A DNA stretch of 35,551 nucleotides from NCBI GenBank assembly GCA_041660525.1, contig JBAZWD010000017.1, forward strand, positions 1-35,551. The letters are read 5' to 3'. Below are positions 21,754-30,886 of this stretch, in pieces (the first letter of the stretch is position 1; every line of letters starts with the position of its first letter). Under the pieces are notes generated by a model. That model was not told where the DNA came from. It ran no database searches and saw only the letters and a program-made list of their open reading frames with translations. Made by a program: the position numbers and the translations under genes. The stretch comes from JABCZS01 sp041660525 (lineage in GTDB: Bacteria; Pseudomonadota; Gammaproteobacteria; JABCZS01).

Positions 21754-22632
21754 ATGAAAAACACATTATCCGTTGCGCTATTGCAACAAGCTATTGATTT
21801 GGATAAAGCTAAAACCCTCGCAATGTTTCAACACGAAGTGGAAAAAGCCGCCAAGCAAGGTGCACAATTGGTTTGTTTGCCAGAATTGCATATGGGCCCC
21901 TACTTTCCCATCACAGAAAACTTAGATGAATTTAATCACGCCGAAACAATTCCAGGGCCTACGACAGATGCGTTTAGTGCGCTTGCAAAAAAACTGAATA
22001 TAGTGATTGTTTGCTCAATTTTTGAAAAACGTGCGCCCGGGCTTTATCACAATACTGCCGTCGTATTAGAAAAAGATGGATCCATTGCAGGTATGTATCG
22101 CAAAATGCACATTCCAGATGATCCTGGTTTTTATGAAAAATATTATTTTACACCCGGTGATTTAGGTTTTAATCCTATTCAAACATCTGTTGGACGTTTA
22201 GGCGTATTAGTCTGCTGGGATCAATGGTATCCAGAAGCTGCGCGTATTATGGCGCTAAAAGGCGCAGAAGTTCTGATTTATCCAACCGCAATTGGTTATC
22301 ATAAAGATTCTAAAAGTGGATTTTTAAAAGATAGAGATGCTTGGCAAACCATTCAACGCTCACATGCTGTAGCTAATGCCCTTCCGGTATTAGTCATTAA
22401 TCGTGTAGGTTATGAACAAGATCGCAATGGTTTACTCGAAGGCACACAATTCTGGGGTCATAGTTTTATTACCGGTCCACAAGGTGAAATTTTAGTGCAA
22501 GCGGGTGAAACTGCAGAAACGCTACACGCAACATTGGACTTAGATCAAACCGATTACATTCGTAAATGCTGGCCATTTTTACGTGATAGACGTATTGATG
22601 CTTACGAAGGAATTTTACAGCGGTACCTATAA
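21754..22632 (+). CDS. aguB: N-carbamoylputrescine amidase
   Basis: 292 aa nitrilase-superfamily enzyme with the Glu-Lys-Cys triad: E44 in CLPELHMGPYFP, K117 in MYRKMHIPDDP, C154 in VLVCWDQWYPEA. It hydrolyses N-carbamoylputrescine to putrescine, CO2 and ammonia, the step after AguA. AGG lies before the ATG. Its stop overlaps the mfd start by one base (TAATG), so the three genes form one unit. Confidence 0.95.
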   Translation: MKNTLSVALLQQAIDLDKAKTLAMFQHEVEKAAKQGAQLVCLPELHMGPYFPITENLDEFNHAETIPGPTTDAFSALAKKLNIVIVCSIFEKRAPGLYHNTAVVLEKDGSIAGMYRKMHIPDDPGFYEKYYFTPGDLGFNPIQTSVGRLGVLVCWDQWYPEAARIMALKGAEVLIYPTAIGYHKDSKSGFLKDRDAWQTIQRSHAVANALPVLVINRVGYEQDRNGLLEGTQFWGHSFITGPQGEILVQAGETAETLHATLDLDQTDYIRKCWPFLRDRRIDAYEGILQRYL

Positions 22633-25600
22633 TGTCAAGTTTATTGGCGCTCTCCCTTCAAGAGTTATTACACAACCAAACCGGTTTATTACTCATCGCA
22701 GCGCCCAATACACAAACGGCTGAAGAATTACATACTGCGCTTAAATTTTTTAATCCTGACAAACCTATAGAAACATTTCCTAATTGGGAAACGCTGCCTT
22801 ATGATAATTTCTCGCCCCATGAAGATATTGTTTCAACACGTTTAAAATTATTAGCGAAATTACCACAGTTAACCCAAGGCGCATTAATTGTTGCTGCGCC
22901 AACATTGGCTTATCCTTTATGCCCTAAAACGCATTTGCAAAAAAATAGTTTTGTTTTAGATATTAAAGATCAACTGGACATTAACGCGCTGCGCGAACAG
23001 TTAACTTTGAGTGGTTACTATGCCGTGTCTGAAGTTTTCTCTCACGGTGAATTTAGTATTCGTGGGTCCATTATTGATATTTTTCCTATGGGAAACCCTT
23101 TTCCTTATCGCATCGATTTATTTGATAATGAAGTGGAATCGATACGGATTTTTGATCCTAACACGCAACGCTCGCATGAAAAAATTAATCGCATTGAGTT
23201 ATTGCCGGCACGTGAATTTTCTTTAGATAAAGATAGCATCACCCGTTTTCGCGAAAACTTTCGTGACACATTTACCGGCGATCCAACTAACAGTGATGTT
23301 TATCAAACCATTACCAAAGGCAGCGTGCCTGCGGGTATAGAATATTATTTACCGCTATTTTTTGAAAAAATAAATCATCTTACTGATTATTTGCCTAAAA
23401 ACACGCAAGTGGTGACTATCGGTAATATTCAATTAGATTTAGTGGAATTTTATCAGCAAGTCACTAAACGTTATGAACAATATGGACATAATGTCGCGCG
23501 TCCACTTTTAAAGCCTGAGCAATTATTTTTAAAACCCGAGCAAGTTTTTGAGCAGCTGAAAATTTTTGAAAAATTACGCACACCTAGCATTGAGAATAAA
23601 ACGCTGCCTGATATCCGCATTAATACGAAACTTGCCAATCCGCTATTGCCGCTTGAACATTTTTTAAAAGAAAGTACTGATTATCGTATTTTATTTTGCG
23701 TGGAATCTGCAGGTCGACGTGAAGCATTATTAGGTTTGCTGGCACCCTTGAAGTTAGAATTAACCACCTATCCTGATTGGGAAAATTTTATAACCGGATC
23801 AAGCCAACAATCCGTCATCACCGCACCACTGGCTCAAGGCATTATATTGCCGCAGCAAAAATTAATTATTATCACTGAAACTGAAATTTTTGGTCAACCT
23901 GTGGTTGCGCAACGCCAAAAGAAACGTTCCGTTGACGCGGACACCATGGTGAAAAGTTTAGCTGAATTAAACATCGGCGCTTTTGTTGTGCATATTGATC
24001 ACGGGATTGGACGCTACTTAGGTTTGCAAACTATTTCTGTGGGTGATTATGATGCGGAATTTTTAACGCTCGAATATGCAGGCGGCGATAAACTTTATGT
24101 ACCTGTTTATTCTTTGCATTTAATCTCTCGTTATAGCGGTCATGATGAAACAGAACATTTATTAAATAAACTAGGCACACAAAACTGGCAACGCGCTAAA
24201 CAAAAAGCTGCAGAAAAAGTTAAAGATGTGGCTGCAGAATTATTAGACATTTACGCCAAACGTGAAGCACGTCAAGGTTTTGCGTATCCAGAGCCTGATA
24301 GTCAATACCATGCATTTTCAGGCAGTTTCTTATTTGAAGAAACACCCGATCAAACACAGGCAATACAATCTGTTATAAAAGATATGACTGCAATACGCCC
24401 GATGGATCGTTTAATTTGCGGTGATGTAGGTTTTGGAAAAACAGAAGTGGCGCTGCGTGCAGCATTTATTGCCATTCACAGTGGCAGACAAGTTGCCGTA
24501 TTAGTCCCTACCACTTTATTGTCACAACAACATTACGATACATTTTGTGACAGATTTGCTGACTGGCCAGTTAGAATTGCATTATTATCACGCTTTCGCA
24601 CCGCGCTCGAGCGTGAAAAAGATTTAATTGCACTAGCAGAAGGCAAAGTAGATATTATTATCGGCACCCACGCTCTATTAAGTGAAAACGTAAAATTTAA
24701 AGATTTAGGTTTAGTGATTTTAGATGAAGAACACCGCTTTGGTGTTAAGCAAAAAGATAAATTAAAAACCCTGCGCGCCGAAGTCGATATTTTAGCATTA
24801 ACCGCAACCCCTATTCCGCGCACCTTAAATATGGCGATGCATGGTATTCGCGATTTATCCATCATTGCTACACCACCCAAAAAACGTTTGGCGATTAAAA
24901 CTTTTGTATCTGTTGAAAATGATGAATTGATCCGAGAAGCTATTTTGCGCGAAATCATGCGCGGCGGCCAGGTTTATTATTTACATAATAATGTACAAAC
25001 CATAGAAAAAACCGTGGATAAATTACGTGAACTCGTGCCAGAAGCACAAATTCAATTTGCGCATGGGCAAATGCGTGAGCGTAGTCTTGAGAAAATTATG
25101 GCTGATTTTTACCATCAACGTTTTAATGTTTTAGTGTGTACAACGATTATTGAAACAGGGATTGATATTCCCACAGCCAATACCATTATTATCGATAGAG
25201 CCGACAAATTAGGCCTTGCGCAATTACACCAATTACGCGGCCGCGTTGGACGCTCACACCATCAAGCTTATGCTTATTTATTTGCACCCGATAAAAAAAC
25301 CATCACTGCTGATGCACAAAAACGTTTAGATGCGATTCTTGCGGTTGAAGAATTGGGTATGGGCTTTACGCTTGCAACCCACGATTTAGAAATCCGTGGC
25401 GCTGGCGAATTTTTAGGCGAAGAACAAAGTGGCCATATGCAAGCCATCGGCTTCTCACTCTATATGGAATTACTAGAACGCGCGGTTGAATCCTTAAAAA
25501 ATGGCGAAACCTTTGAAGATTTATTATTAACCAAAGATTCTGTCACAGAAATTAATTTACAAATTCCAGCTTTAATTCCAGAAGCTTATATGCCAGACGT

Positions 25601-25970
25601 TCATGGCCGCCTAGTGTTTTATAAACGCATCAGCAATGCCGATAACGAAATCAGCCTAAAAGAATTACAAGTCGAACTTATCGATCGTTTTGGTTTATTG
25701 CCACAACCTGTTAAAAATCTATTTTCCATCACCGAATTAAAATTGATTGCCCACCCCATGGGCATAGCCAAAATTGATATGAATAAAAAAGGCGGCAAAG
25801 TAGAATTTGCTAAAAAAGTGAATATCGATCCTGCAAATATTATTAAACTTATTCAAAGCAAACCCAATGTTTACAAACTAGAGGGTGCTGAAAAATTGAA
25901 AATTATAATGGATTTACCCGAAGATCAAGACAGAATTGAGTTTGTGCAAACGTTATTAAATGAATTTTAA
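22632..25970 (+). CDS. mfd: Transcription-repair coupling factor Mfd
   Basis: 1112 aa, a little shorter than the Escherichia coli protein (1148). The N-terminal UvrB-homology region (about 1-330) includes GEFSIRGSIIDIFPMG; the RNA-polymerase-interacting CarD-like domain is near 450-520 (VVHIDHGIGRYLGL). The RecG-like translocase has Walker A GDVGFGKTEVALRAAF (about 597), DEEHRFG (about 700), and CTTIIETGIDIPTANTIII; the RGRVGRS segment is the arginine-finger motif. It removes RNA polymerase stalled at lesions and recruits UvrA. Its placement behind polyamine genes is probably incidental. The end overlaps the convergent queC by a few bases. Confidence 0.97.
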   Translation: MSSLLALSLQELLHNQTGLLLIAAPNTQTAEELHTALKFFNPDKPIETFPNWETLPYDNFSPHEDIVSTRLKLLAKLPQLTQGALIVAAPTLAYPLCPKTHLQKNSFVLDIKDQLDINALREQLTLSGYYAVSEVFSHGEFSIRGSIIDIFPMGNPFPYRIDLFDNEVESIRIFDPNTQRSHEKINRIELLPAREFSLDKDSITRFRENFRDTFTGDPTNSDVYQTITKGSVPAGIEYYLPLFFEKINHLTDYLPKNTQVVTIGNIQLDLVEFYQQVTKRYEQYGHNVARPLLKPEQLFLKPEQVFEQLKIFEKLRTPSIENKTLPDIRINTKLANPLLPLEHFLKESTDYRILFCVESAGRREALLGLLAPLKLELTTYPDWENFITGSSQQSVITAPLAQGIILPQQKLIIITETEIFGQPVVAQRQKKRSVDADTMVKSLAELNIGAFVVHIDHGIGRYLGLQTISVGDYDAEFLTLEYAGGDKLYVPVYSLHLISRYSGHDETEHLLNKLGTQNWQRAKQKAAEKVKDVAAELLDIYAKREARQGFAYPEPDSQYHAFSGSFLFEETPDQTQAIQSVIKDMTAIRPMDRLICGDVGFGKTEVALRAAFIAIHSGRQVAVLVPTTLLSQQHYDTFCDRFADWPVRIALLSRFRTALEREKDLIALAEGKVDIIIGTHALLSENVKFKDLGLVILDEEHRFGVKQKDKLKTLRAEVDILALTATPIPRTLNMAMHGIRDLSIIATPPKKRLAIKTFVSVENDELIREAILREIMRGGQVYYLHNNVQTIEKTVDKLRELVPEAQIQFAHGQMRERSLEKIMADFYHQRFNVLVCTTIIETGIDIPTANTIIIDRADKLGLAQLHQLRGRVGRSHHQAYAYLFAPDKKTITADAQKRLDAILAVEELGMGFTLATHDLEIRGAGEFLGEEQSGHMQAIGFSLYMELLERAVESLKNGETFEDLLLTKDSVTEINLQIPALIPEAYMPDVHGRLVFYKRISNADNEISLKELQVELIDRFGLLPQPVKNLFSITELKLIAHPMGIAKIDMNKKGGKVEFAKKVNIDPANIIKLIQSKPNVYKLEGAEKLKIIMDLPEDQDRIEFVQTLLNEF

Positions 25971-26644
25971 CTATACCGCGTCATATCATTTACCCCAGCG
26001 TCGATAAATCCTTTTTTGCGCAACATACAACTATCGCATTTGCCGCAAGCCAAGCCATCATCAGTGGCTTGGTAACATGAAACAGTTAAACTGTAATCTA
26101 CACCCAAAGCTAAACCTATTTGTAATGTTTGCGCTTTGCTTAAATGTAATAAAGGTGTTTGAATTGTAATGGGATGCCCTTCTACACCTTCTTTTGTGGC
26201 TAATTGTGCTAAATGATTAAACGCTGCAAAATATTCTGGGCGGCAATCAGGATATCCTGAATAATCAACGCTGCTTGCGCCAATAAAAATGGCATCCGCA
26301 TGCACAGTTTCTGCAAAACCTAAAGCAATGCTTAAAAAAATAGTATTGCGCGCAGGCACATAAGTTATGGGGATATCCTGTGCATCTACTTGATGCTCAG
26401 GCATGGCAATGTTTTTATCGAGCAGCGCACTGCCGCCAAATTGATCTAAAGAAATTTTAAAAACTTGATGGCTTTTTACTGCAAATAATTTTGCAATATT
26501 TTTTGCGGCATTAAGTTCCGCGCGATGCCGCTGACCATAATCAAACGAAATAGCGTGGCAATCATAGCCTTCTGATTTTGCAATCGCTAAAGTTGTGGTG
26601 GAATCCAAGCCACCGGATAATAATACTACTGCGATTTTTGCCAT
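25967..26644 (-). CDS. queC: 7-cyano-7-deazaguanine synthase
   Basis: 225 aa. The N-type ATP-pyrophosphatase loop SGGLDS is at 10-15, and the zinc-binding cysteines are in SCYQATDDGLACGKCDSC near the C-terminus. It converts 7-carboxy-7-deazaguanine to preQ0 in queuosine synthesis. The start overlaps the nagZ stop by one base (TAATG), so the genes are coupled. No other que gene is in the window. Confidence 0.95.
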   Translation of the reverse strand: MAKIAVVLLSGGLDSTTTLAIAKSEGYDCHAISFDYGQRHRAELNAAKNIAKLFAVKSHQVFKISLDQFGGSALLDKNIAMPEHQVDAQDIPITYVPARNTIFLSIALGFAETVHADAIFIGASSVDYSGYPDCRPEYFAAFNHLAQLATKEGVEGHPITIQTPLLHLSKAQTLQIGLALGVDYSLTVSCYQATDDGLACGKCDSCMLRKKGFIDAGVNDMTRYS

Positions 26645-27648
26645 TAGATTAAACCTTGATTCATTAATAACGTTACTGCATCTGTGTAAATTTTAAGCTG
26701 CGCTTTTGGCTGATAATATAATGCTGAATAATCTACGCAGCCTTGACGCTGCGTAATGGTTTTATCATTTAATAAATTTAAAACCTCTTTATCGCTATTA
26801 CATAATAATAAAACATCACAACCTGCATCTAGCGAAGCTTTTGCGCGCGCAGAAATATCACCAGTTTTATCCGTGGCTTTCATTAATAAATCATCACTGA
26901 AAATTAAACCTTGATAAGCTAATTGCTCACGCAATACTTGCTTTAACCAAAACGCTGAAAAGCTCGCAATTTCTGGTGCAACTTTTTGATACAAGACATG
27001 CGCGGTCATCATGCCGGCTAATTTTGATCCTAACTCTTCAAACGGCAATAAATCTTTTTGCGCAATTTCAGATAAATCACGTGGATCTTGCGGTAATTCT
27101 AAATGCGAATCTTTAACCACAAAACCATGCCCTGGGAAATGTTTACCTATGGCTTGCATCCCTGCTTGCGCTAAACCATCAATTAATGCACCCGCTAATC
27201 GCGTTACAATTTCTGGGTCGGCATGAAAACTGCGATCGCCTATCACACTACTTTGCCCATAATCTAAATCCAATACAGGCGTAAAACTAAAATCAACGCC
27301 AACTTCACCTAATTCTTTACCAATAATATAACCACACGCATTTGCGCAAGCCAGCGCAACATCCGAATTTTGATCATACAATTCACCTAATTTATGCATA
27401 GGCGGCAATACGGTAAATCCTTGTTTAAAGCGCTGCACCCGACCACCTTCATGATCGACACAAATCAATAAAGCGGGACTTTTCAGCGCTTTAATTTGCG
27501 CAATTAAATCTTGAATTTGTTCTTTGGATGTAAAATTTTTACTAAAAATAACCACACCGCCCACAAAGGGATGACTTAACATATCTTTGTCAGATTGCGT
27601 TAAATGCGGTTGTTCTATCGATACAAATAAGGGTGAATAAGGGTTCAA
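26644..27648 (-). CDS. nagZ: Beta-N-acetylhexosaminidase NagZ
   Basis: 334 aa, glycoside hydrolase family 3. The signature GKHFPGHG is at 168-175 with the catalytic DSH at 180-182, and the nucleophile Asp is in GLIFSDDLLM. It is cytoplasmic and removes GlcNAc from 1,6-anhydro-muropeptides in cell-wall recycling. The start is TTG at 27648, supported by GAGG with a 6-nt spacer; no ATG fits. Divergent from plsC across 48 bp. Confidence 0.94.
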   Translation of the reverse strand: MNPYSPLFVSIEQPHLTQSDKDMLSHPFVGGVVIFSKNFTSKEQIQDLIAQIKALKSPALLICVDHEGGRVQRFKQGFTVLPPMHKLGELYDQNSDVALACANACGYIIGKELGEVGVDFSFTPVLDLDYGQSSVIGDRSFHADPEIVTRLAGALIDGLAQAGMQAIGKHFPGHGFVVKDSHLELPQDPRDLSEIAQKDLLPFEELGSKLAGMMTAHVLYQKVAPEIASFSAFWLKQVLREQLAYQGLIFSDDLLMKATDKTGDISARAKASLDAGCDVLLLCNSDKEVLNLLNDKTITQRQGCVDYSALYYQPKAQLKIYTDAVTLLMNQGLI

Positions 27649-27680
27649 TGAGGGCCTCGTATTTAAATATAACGCATAAA

Positions 27681-27695
27681 GTGTATACTATACAC
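27681..27695. promoter_or_regulatory. Palindrome overlapping the -10 immediately before plsC
   Basis: GTGTATA-C-TATACAC, perfect 7-bp arms, ends one base before the plsC ATG. It contains TATACT (27685-27690), a plausible -10 whose start point would be the ATG itself, and TTTAAA lies 17 bp upstream (27662-27667). No Shine-Dalgarno exists. It may be an operator as well as a promoter. Confidence 0.5.
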
Positions 27696-27696
27696 C

Positions 27697-28404
27697 ATGA
27701 AAAACCTACTTTATAGCACCCCCGTTATCATGCTGCGCACTTTGGTGCAAACCATTGCTACGCTGACAAGTTTTTGGTGGGTAAAATTCACAGGTAATGC
27801 GACTCGCATTAAAACGGATACGATTATAAAAAATTGGGCGCGGGCACTTTTACAGATTGTTAATGTGAAGCCGCAGGTGATCGGCAAGCTTCCCGTTTAT
27901 AAAACGCATCAACCCTATATTATTATGAGCAACCATGCCAGTTTGTATGATATTCCGATTATCTTGGATACTTTGCCGGGTAGCATTCGCATGATTGCTA
28001 AAAAAGAACTTTCGTATATCCCCTACTTTGGGACAAGCTTAAAAAACAGTGAGTTTATTTTTATTGATCGTAAAAATCGTCAGCAGGCCATTTTAGACTT
28101 ACAAAAAGCAAAAGCAAAAATGCTAGATGGCATTATTATCTGGGCAGCGCCTGAAGGTACGCGCTCCCGCGAGGGGCAATTAGGCGTGTTTAAAAAAGGG
28201 ATATTTAAATTAGCCAAGGAAACTGATGCTATTATTATTCCGGTGAGCATAAAAGGTGCGCGGCAATTATTGCCCCCTAAAACCTGGCGGTTTAATCCAG
28301 GGCAAGCTGTTTTTGTGCATATTGGCGAGCCAATAGTTGCACGTGACTTTGATGAAACTGCGCTGAATGCGCGTGTACGTGATACAATTCAATCATGGCT
28401 ATAA
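27697..28404 (+). CDS. plsC: 1-acyl-sn-glycerol-3-phosphate acyltransferase
   Basis: 235 aa. The acyltransferase signature is complete: NHASLYD (H80, D85), the FIDRKN block near 123, and PEGTRSREG (152-160). It adds the second acyl chain to make phosphatidic acid at the inner membrane. The N-terminal hydrophobic stretch (about 8-30) anchors it. The last bases overlap the next small gene by 10 bp. Confidence 0.92.
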   Translation: MKNLLYSTPVIMLRTLVQTIATLTSFWWVKFTGNATRIKTDTIIKNWARALLQIVNVKPQVIGKLPVYKTHQPYIIMSNHASLYDIPIILDTLPGSIRMIAKKELSYIPYFGTSLKNSEFIFIDRKNRQQAILDLQKAKAKMLDGIIIWAAPEGTRSREGQLGVFKKGIFKLAKETDAIIIPVSIKGARQLLPPKTWRFNPGQAVFVHIGEPIVARDFDETALNARVRDTIQSWL

Positions 28405-28574
28405 TACAAATCATAAAAAGTTTACTGGCCGCCATTTTAGGCGTACGCAGTCAAAAAGAAATGGAAGAAGATTTTAGCAAAATCGACTGGCGCTGGTATG
28501 TGTTGATTGCTTGTATTCTTGTATTTATTTTAATTGGCCTGCTCGCATTCTTAGTAAAAGTAATCATTAAATAA
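28395..28574 (+). CDS. Small DUF2970-type membrane protein
   Basis: 59 aa, starting MAIIQIIKSLLAAILGVRSQ, overlapping the plsC end by 10 bp and ending 10 bp before the exporter gene. The N-terminal helix with LGVRSQKEMEEDF and one C-terminal transmembrane segment (YVLIACILVFILIGLLAFLV) match the short DUF2970 family of gammaproteobacteria. Function is unknown. The tight overlap on both sides indicates it is translated with plsC. Confidence 0.8.
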   Translation: MAIIQIIKSLLAAILGVRSQKEMEEDFSKIDWRWYVLIACILVFILIGLLAFLVKVIIK

Positions 28575-28584
28575 GAGGTAGCTT

Positions 28585-29190
28585 ATGCTCATAAGTTTTA
28601 CCCAAGGCATTTTTCTTGCTCTGGCTCTGATTTTACCTTTTGGGCCGCAAAATATTTTTTTATTTAATATCGGCGCGATGTATCCACGTTATAGCCAAGC
28701 ATTACCTGCCCTAATTACAGCCGCATTAGCCGACACGGCCTTAATTTTATTAGCGGTATTAGGTGTATCTGTATTTTTGCTAGAATTTCCAATGATTAAA
28801 GATATTTTAGTCATAGCCGGTATTATATTTTTACTCTATATTGGCTGGTCTATCTGGAAGAGTCCGCCGCCTAAACTTCAAAACGATACTATGGCTGTAT
28901 GGCCTGTTAAAAAACAAATTACCTTGGCCGCTTCTTTTTCCTTGTTAAATCCACATGCCTTCATTGATACTATTGCGGTCATTGGCGTTACATCATTTAC
29001 CTACGATGGCATGGAACGCGCAGTATTTACTTTCGCATGTATTCTTGTGTCTTGGATATGGTTTTTTGGCTTGGCTTTTGTGGGACGAAAAGTTTTACGT
29101 GCTAATGCAAAGTTTTATTATTTATTTAATCGCATTTCTGCGGTATTGATTTGGGGAAGTGCGGGGCTGTTGTTTTCTCAGAATTTTTAG
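28585..29190 (+). CDS. LysE/ArgO-family amino acid exporter
   Basis: 201 aa with about six transmembrane segments. The N-terminal signature TQGIFLALALILPFGPQNIF, with the G..P.GPQN motif, and the central NPHAFIDTIAVIG loop are typical of LysE/ArgO transporters, which export lysine or arginine. AGAGG precedes the ATG. The substrate cannot be set by eye. Third gene of the plsC unit. Confidence 0.88.
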   Translation: MLISFTQGIFLALALILPFGPQNIFLFNIGAMYPRYSQALPALITAALADTALILLAVLGVSVFLLEFPMIKDILVIAGIIFLLYIGWSIWKSPPPKLQNDTMAVWPVKKQITLAASFSLLNPHAFIDTIAVIGVTSFTYDGMERAVFTFACILVSWIWFFGLAFVGRKVLRANAKFYYLFNRISAVLIWGSAGLLFSQNF

Positions 29191-29225
29191 AATTTTTAAA
29201 CGCCCCGCGTCTTCAGCACACGAAC

Positions 29226-29735
29226 TTAGAACCAGTCTTTGCTAATCGCACCTGTCATTAAATTAACATCTAATCTCACCATTTTGCCATTTTTATCTTG
29301 GGCTTTAACATCATAGCTATCGCCTTTGAATTTAATTTTAGTGATATTCATATAACCCGCATCCATTACTTTTTTAGCTACTTCAGAAGCATTTAAAATT
29401 TTCATGTTTTTAGGGCCAGGTTCAATCACAGGTTTATTGGAATCAACCATAAAGTCGATTTTTTCACCTTTAGCATTAATAGTTTCAACTTTATAATTAC
29501 CATTTGATTCTAATTCCACTTCTTTAATTGCTGAATAACCGGCTGCATCTAATTTATTCAATACATCCATCATAGACATTGCAGGTGCATGTGTTGCTGC
29601 AGGTGCTGCTGTCGTTGTAGTGGTAGTAGTTGCAGTGTTGGCTGCATTAGGTGTTGTCATAGTCGTATCAGCAACGGCCAATCCTGACATAGCTAACATG
29701 CTGCTTAATACAGATATTTGTAATAAATTTCTCAT
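29226..29735 (-). CDS. Secreted protein with two PepSY-like repeats
   Basis: 169 aa. Signal peptide at 1-22 (LLQISVLSSMLAMSGLAVA, cleaved before DTT), then a Thr/Ala-rich linker (about 23-50), and two PepSY-like units at about 53-100 (MDVLNKLDAAGYSAIKEVEL) and 115-165 (SEVAKKVMDAGYMNITKIKF). The repeats share the pattern helix, GY..I..(V/I)...G..Y.V. Periplasmic; PepSY domains are often inhibitory or metal-related. GGAGAA lies before the ATG. It ends 35 bp from the exporter gene, convergent. Confidence 0.85.
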   Translation of the reverse strand: MRNLLQISVLSSMLAMSGLAVADTTMTTPNAANTATTTTTTTAAPAATHAPAMSMMDVLNKLDAAGYSAIKEVELESNGNYKVETINAKGEKIDFMVDSNKPVIEPGPKNMKILNASEVAKKVMDAGYMNITKIKFKGDSYDVKAQDKNGKMVRLDVNLMTGAISKDWF

Positions 29736-29817
29736 TCTTATTCTCCAAGGGTTTATCTTTATCTCACTAACTTAATTATTGGTCTATTTACTTCTTCTGT
29801 CAACTTCCCATATCGGC

Positions 29818-29846
29818 TCGACCTATGCCTGGCTTGAGGTTATAAT
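29818..29846 (+). promoter_or_regulatory. Promoter of the GT2-GtrA gene
   Basis: TCGACC (29818-29823), 17 bp, perfect TATAAT (29841-29846), then 8 bp to the ATG at 29855, so the leader is 1-2 nt at most. Confidence 0.55.
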
Positions 29847-29854
29847 AGGCCACC

Positions 29855-30886
29855 ATGAAGATAGCGATAGTCATCCCCGCTTATGAACCCGATAAGCATT
29901 TAATTAACCTCGTACAAGCGCTAAGGCAAGCTGATTTTCCGCTTATTATTGTCGATGATGGTTCTGGTCCTGATTTTCAGAATATTTTTACAGCTATTAC
30001 TCAAGAAAATGTCACTATTTTGCGCCACGGTACTAATTTAGGTAAAGGAGAAGCTTTAAAAACGGCTTTTAGTCATATCCTTTTAAATGAACCTGATTGC
30101 ATAGGGATAGTGACTGCTGATGCGGATGGTCAACATTTACCTGCGGATATTATTCATACGGCCAATACACTCGCCGTTGAACCGCAGCATTTAATTTTAG
30201 GCAGTCGGCATTTTACCGGGAAAATACCACTGCGCTCAAAATTGGGTAATTTGTTAACCCGCAGTGTATTCACTTTGTTTATCGGCAAAAAACTGATCGA
30301 TACGCAAACTGGATTGCGTGGCATCCCTGTTGCCTTATTACCTGCTCTGTTAAAAATTAGAAGTCATGGTTATGAGTTTGAATTAGAAATGCTGATTTAT
30401 GCGGTACAACATCATGTACCCATTACCGAATTAAAAATTGCAACAATTTATGAAAATAATAATGCGTGTTCACATTTTAATCCGCTGATTGATTCTGCGA
30501 AAATTTATTTTGTATTTTTACGCTTTTCAAGTTTAGGTTTAATTACTGCGCTGGTTGATTTAGGCATTTTCACTTTATGCTTTATGTTTTCAAATACCAT
30601 TTTTTTAAGTGAATGTTTAGCGCGTGGTGGCGGCGGACTCTTTAGTTTTGTTGCAGGCAAACATATGGTTTTTAAATCAAAAGGTAAATATCACGTAGAA
30701 TTACTGAAGTTTTTTGCGCTGTGGTTTACGTTATTGTTGACTTCTTATGCCATGATCATTGGCGCCCATGAATTGGGCGTCAATGTTTATCTTAGCAAAA
30801 TAATTACGCAGACTCTGCTGTTTTTGGCGAGCTTTTCGATTCAGCGTCTGTTTGTGTTTCCTTACAGCCCTGAAACAACTTCGTAA
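29855..30886 (+). CDS. Family 2 glycosyltransferase fused to a GtrA-like membrane domain
   Basis: 343 aa. Residues 1-210 are a GT-A domain of the polyprenyl-phosphate sugar transferase type: IVIPAYEPDK, VDDGS (33-37), TADADGQH (D89, D91) and LGSRHFTG. Residues about 216-335 form four membrane segments like GtrA/DPMS (FSSLGLITALVDLGIFTLCF, FVAGKHMVFKSKGKY, FFALWFTLLLTSYAM). The two usually occur as separate proteins or this fusion; it probably loads a sugar onto a lipid carrier and flips it. The 3' end overlaps the convergent DHS-like gene by 83 bp. Confidence 0.88.
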   Translation: MKIAIVIPAYEPDKHLINLVQALRQADFPLIIVDDGSGPDFQNIFTAITQENVTILRHGTNLGKGEALKTAFSHILLNEPDCIGIVTADADGQHLPADIIHTANTLAVEPQHLILGSRHFTGKIPLRSKLGNLLTRSVFTLFIGKKLIDTQTGLRGIPVALLPALLKIRSHGYEFELEMLIYAVQHHVPITELKIATIYENNNACSHFNPLIDSAKIYFVFLRFSSLGLITALVDLGIFTLCFMFSNTIFLSECLARGGGGLFSFVAGKHMVFKSKGKYHVELLKFFALWFTLLLTSYAMIIGAHELGVNVYLSKIITQTLLFLASFSIQRLFVFPYSPETTS

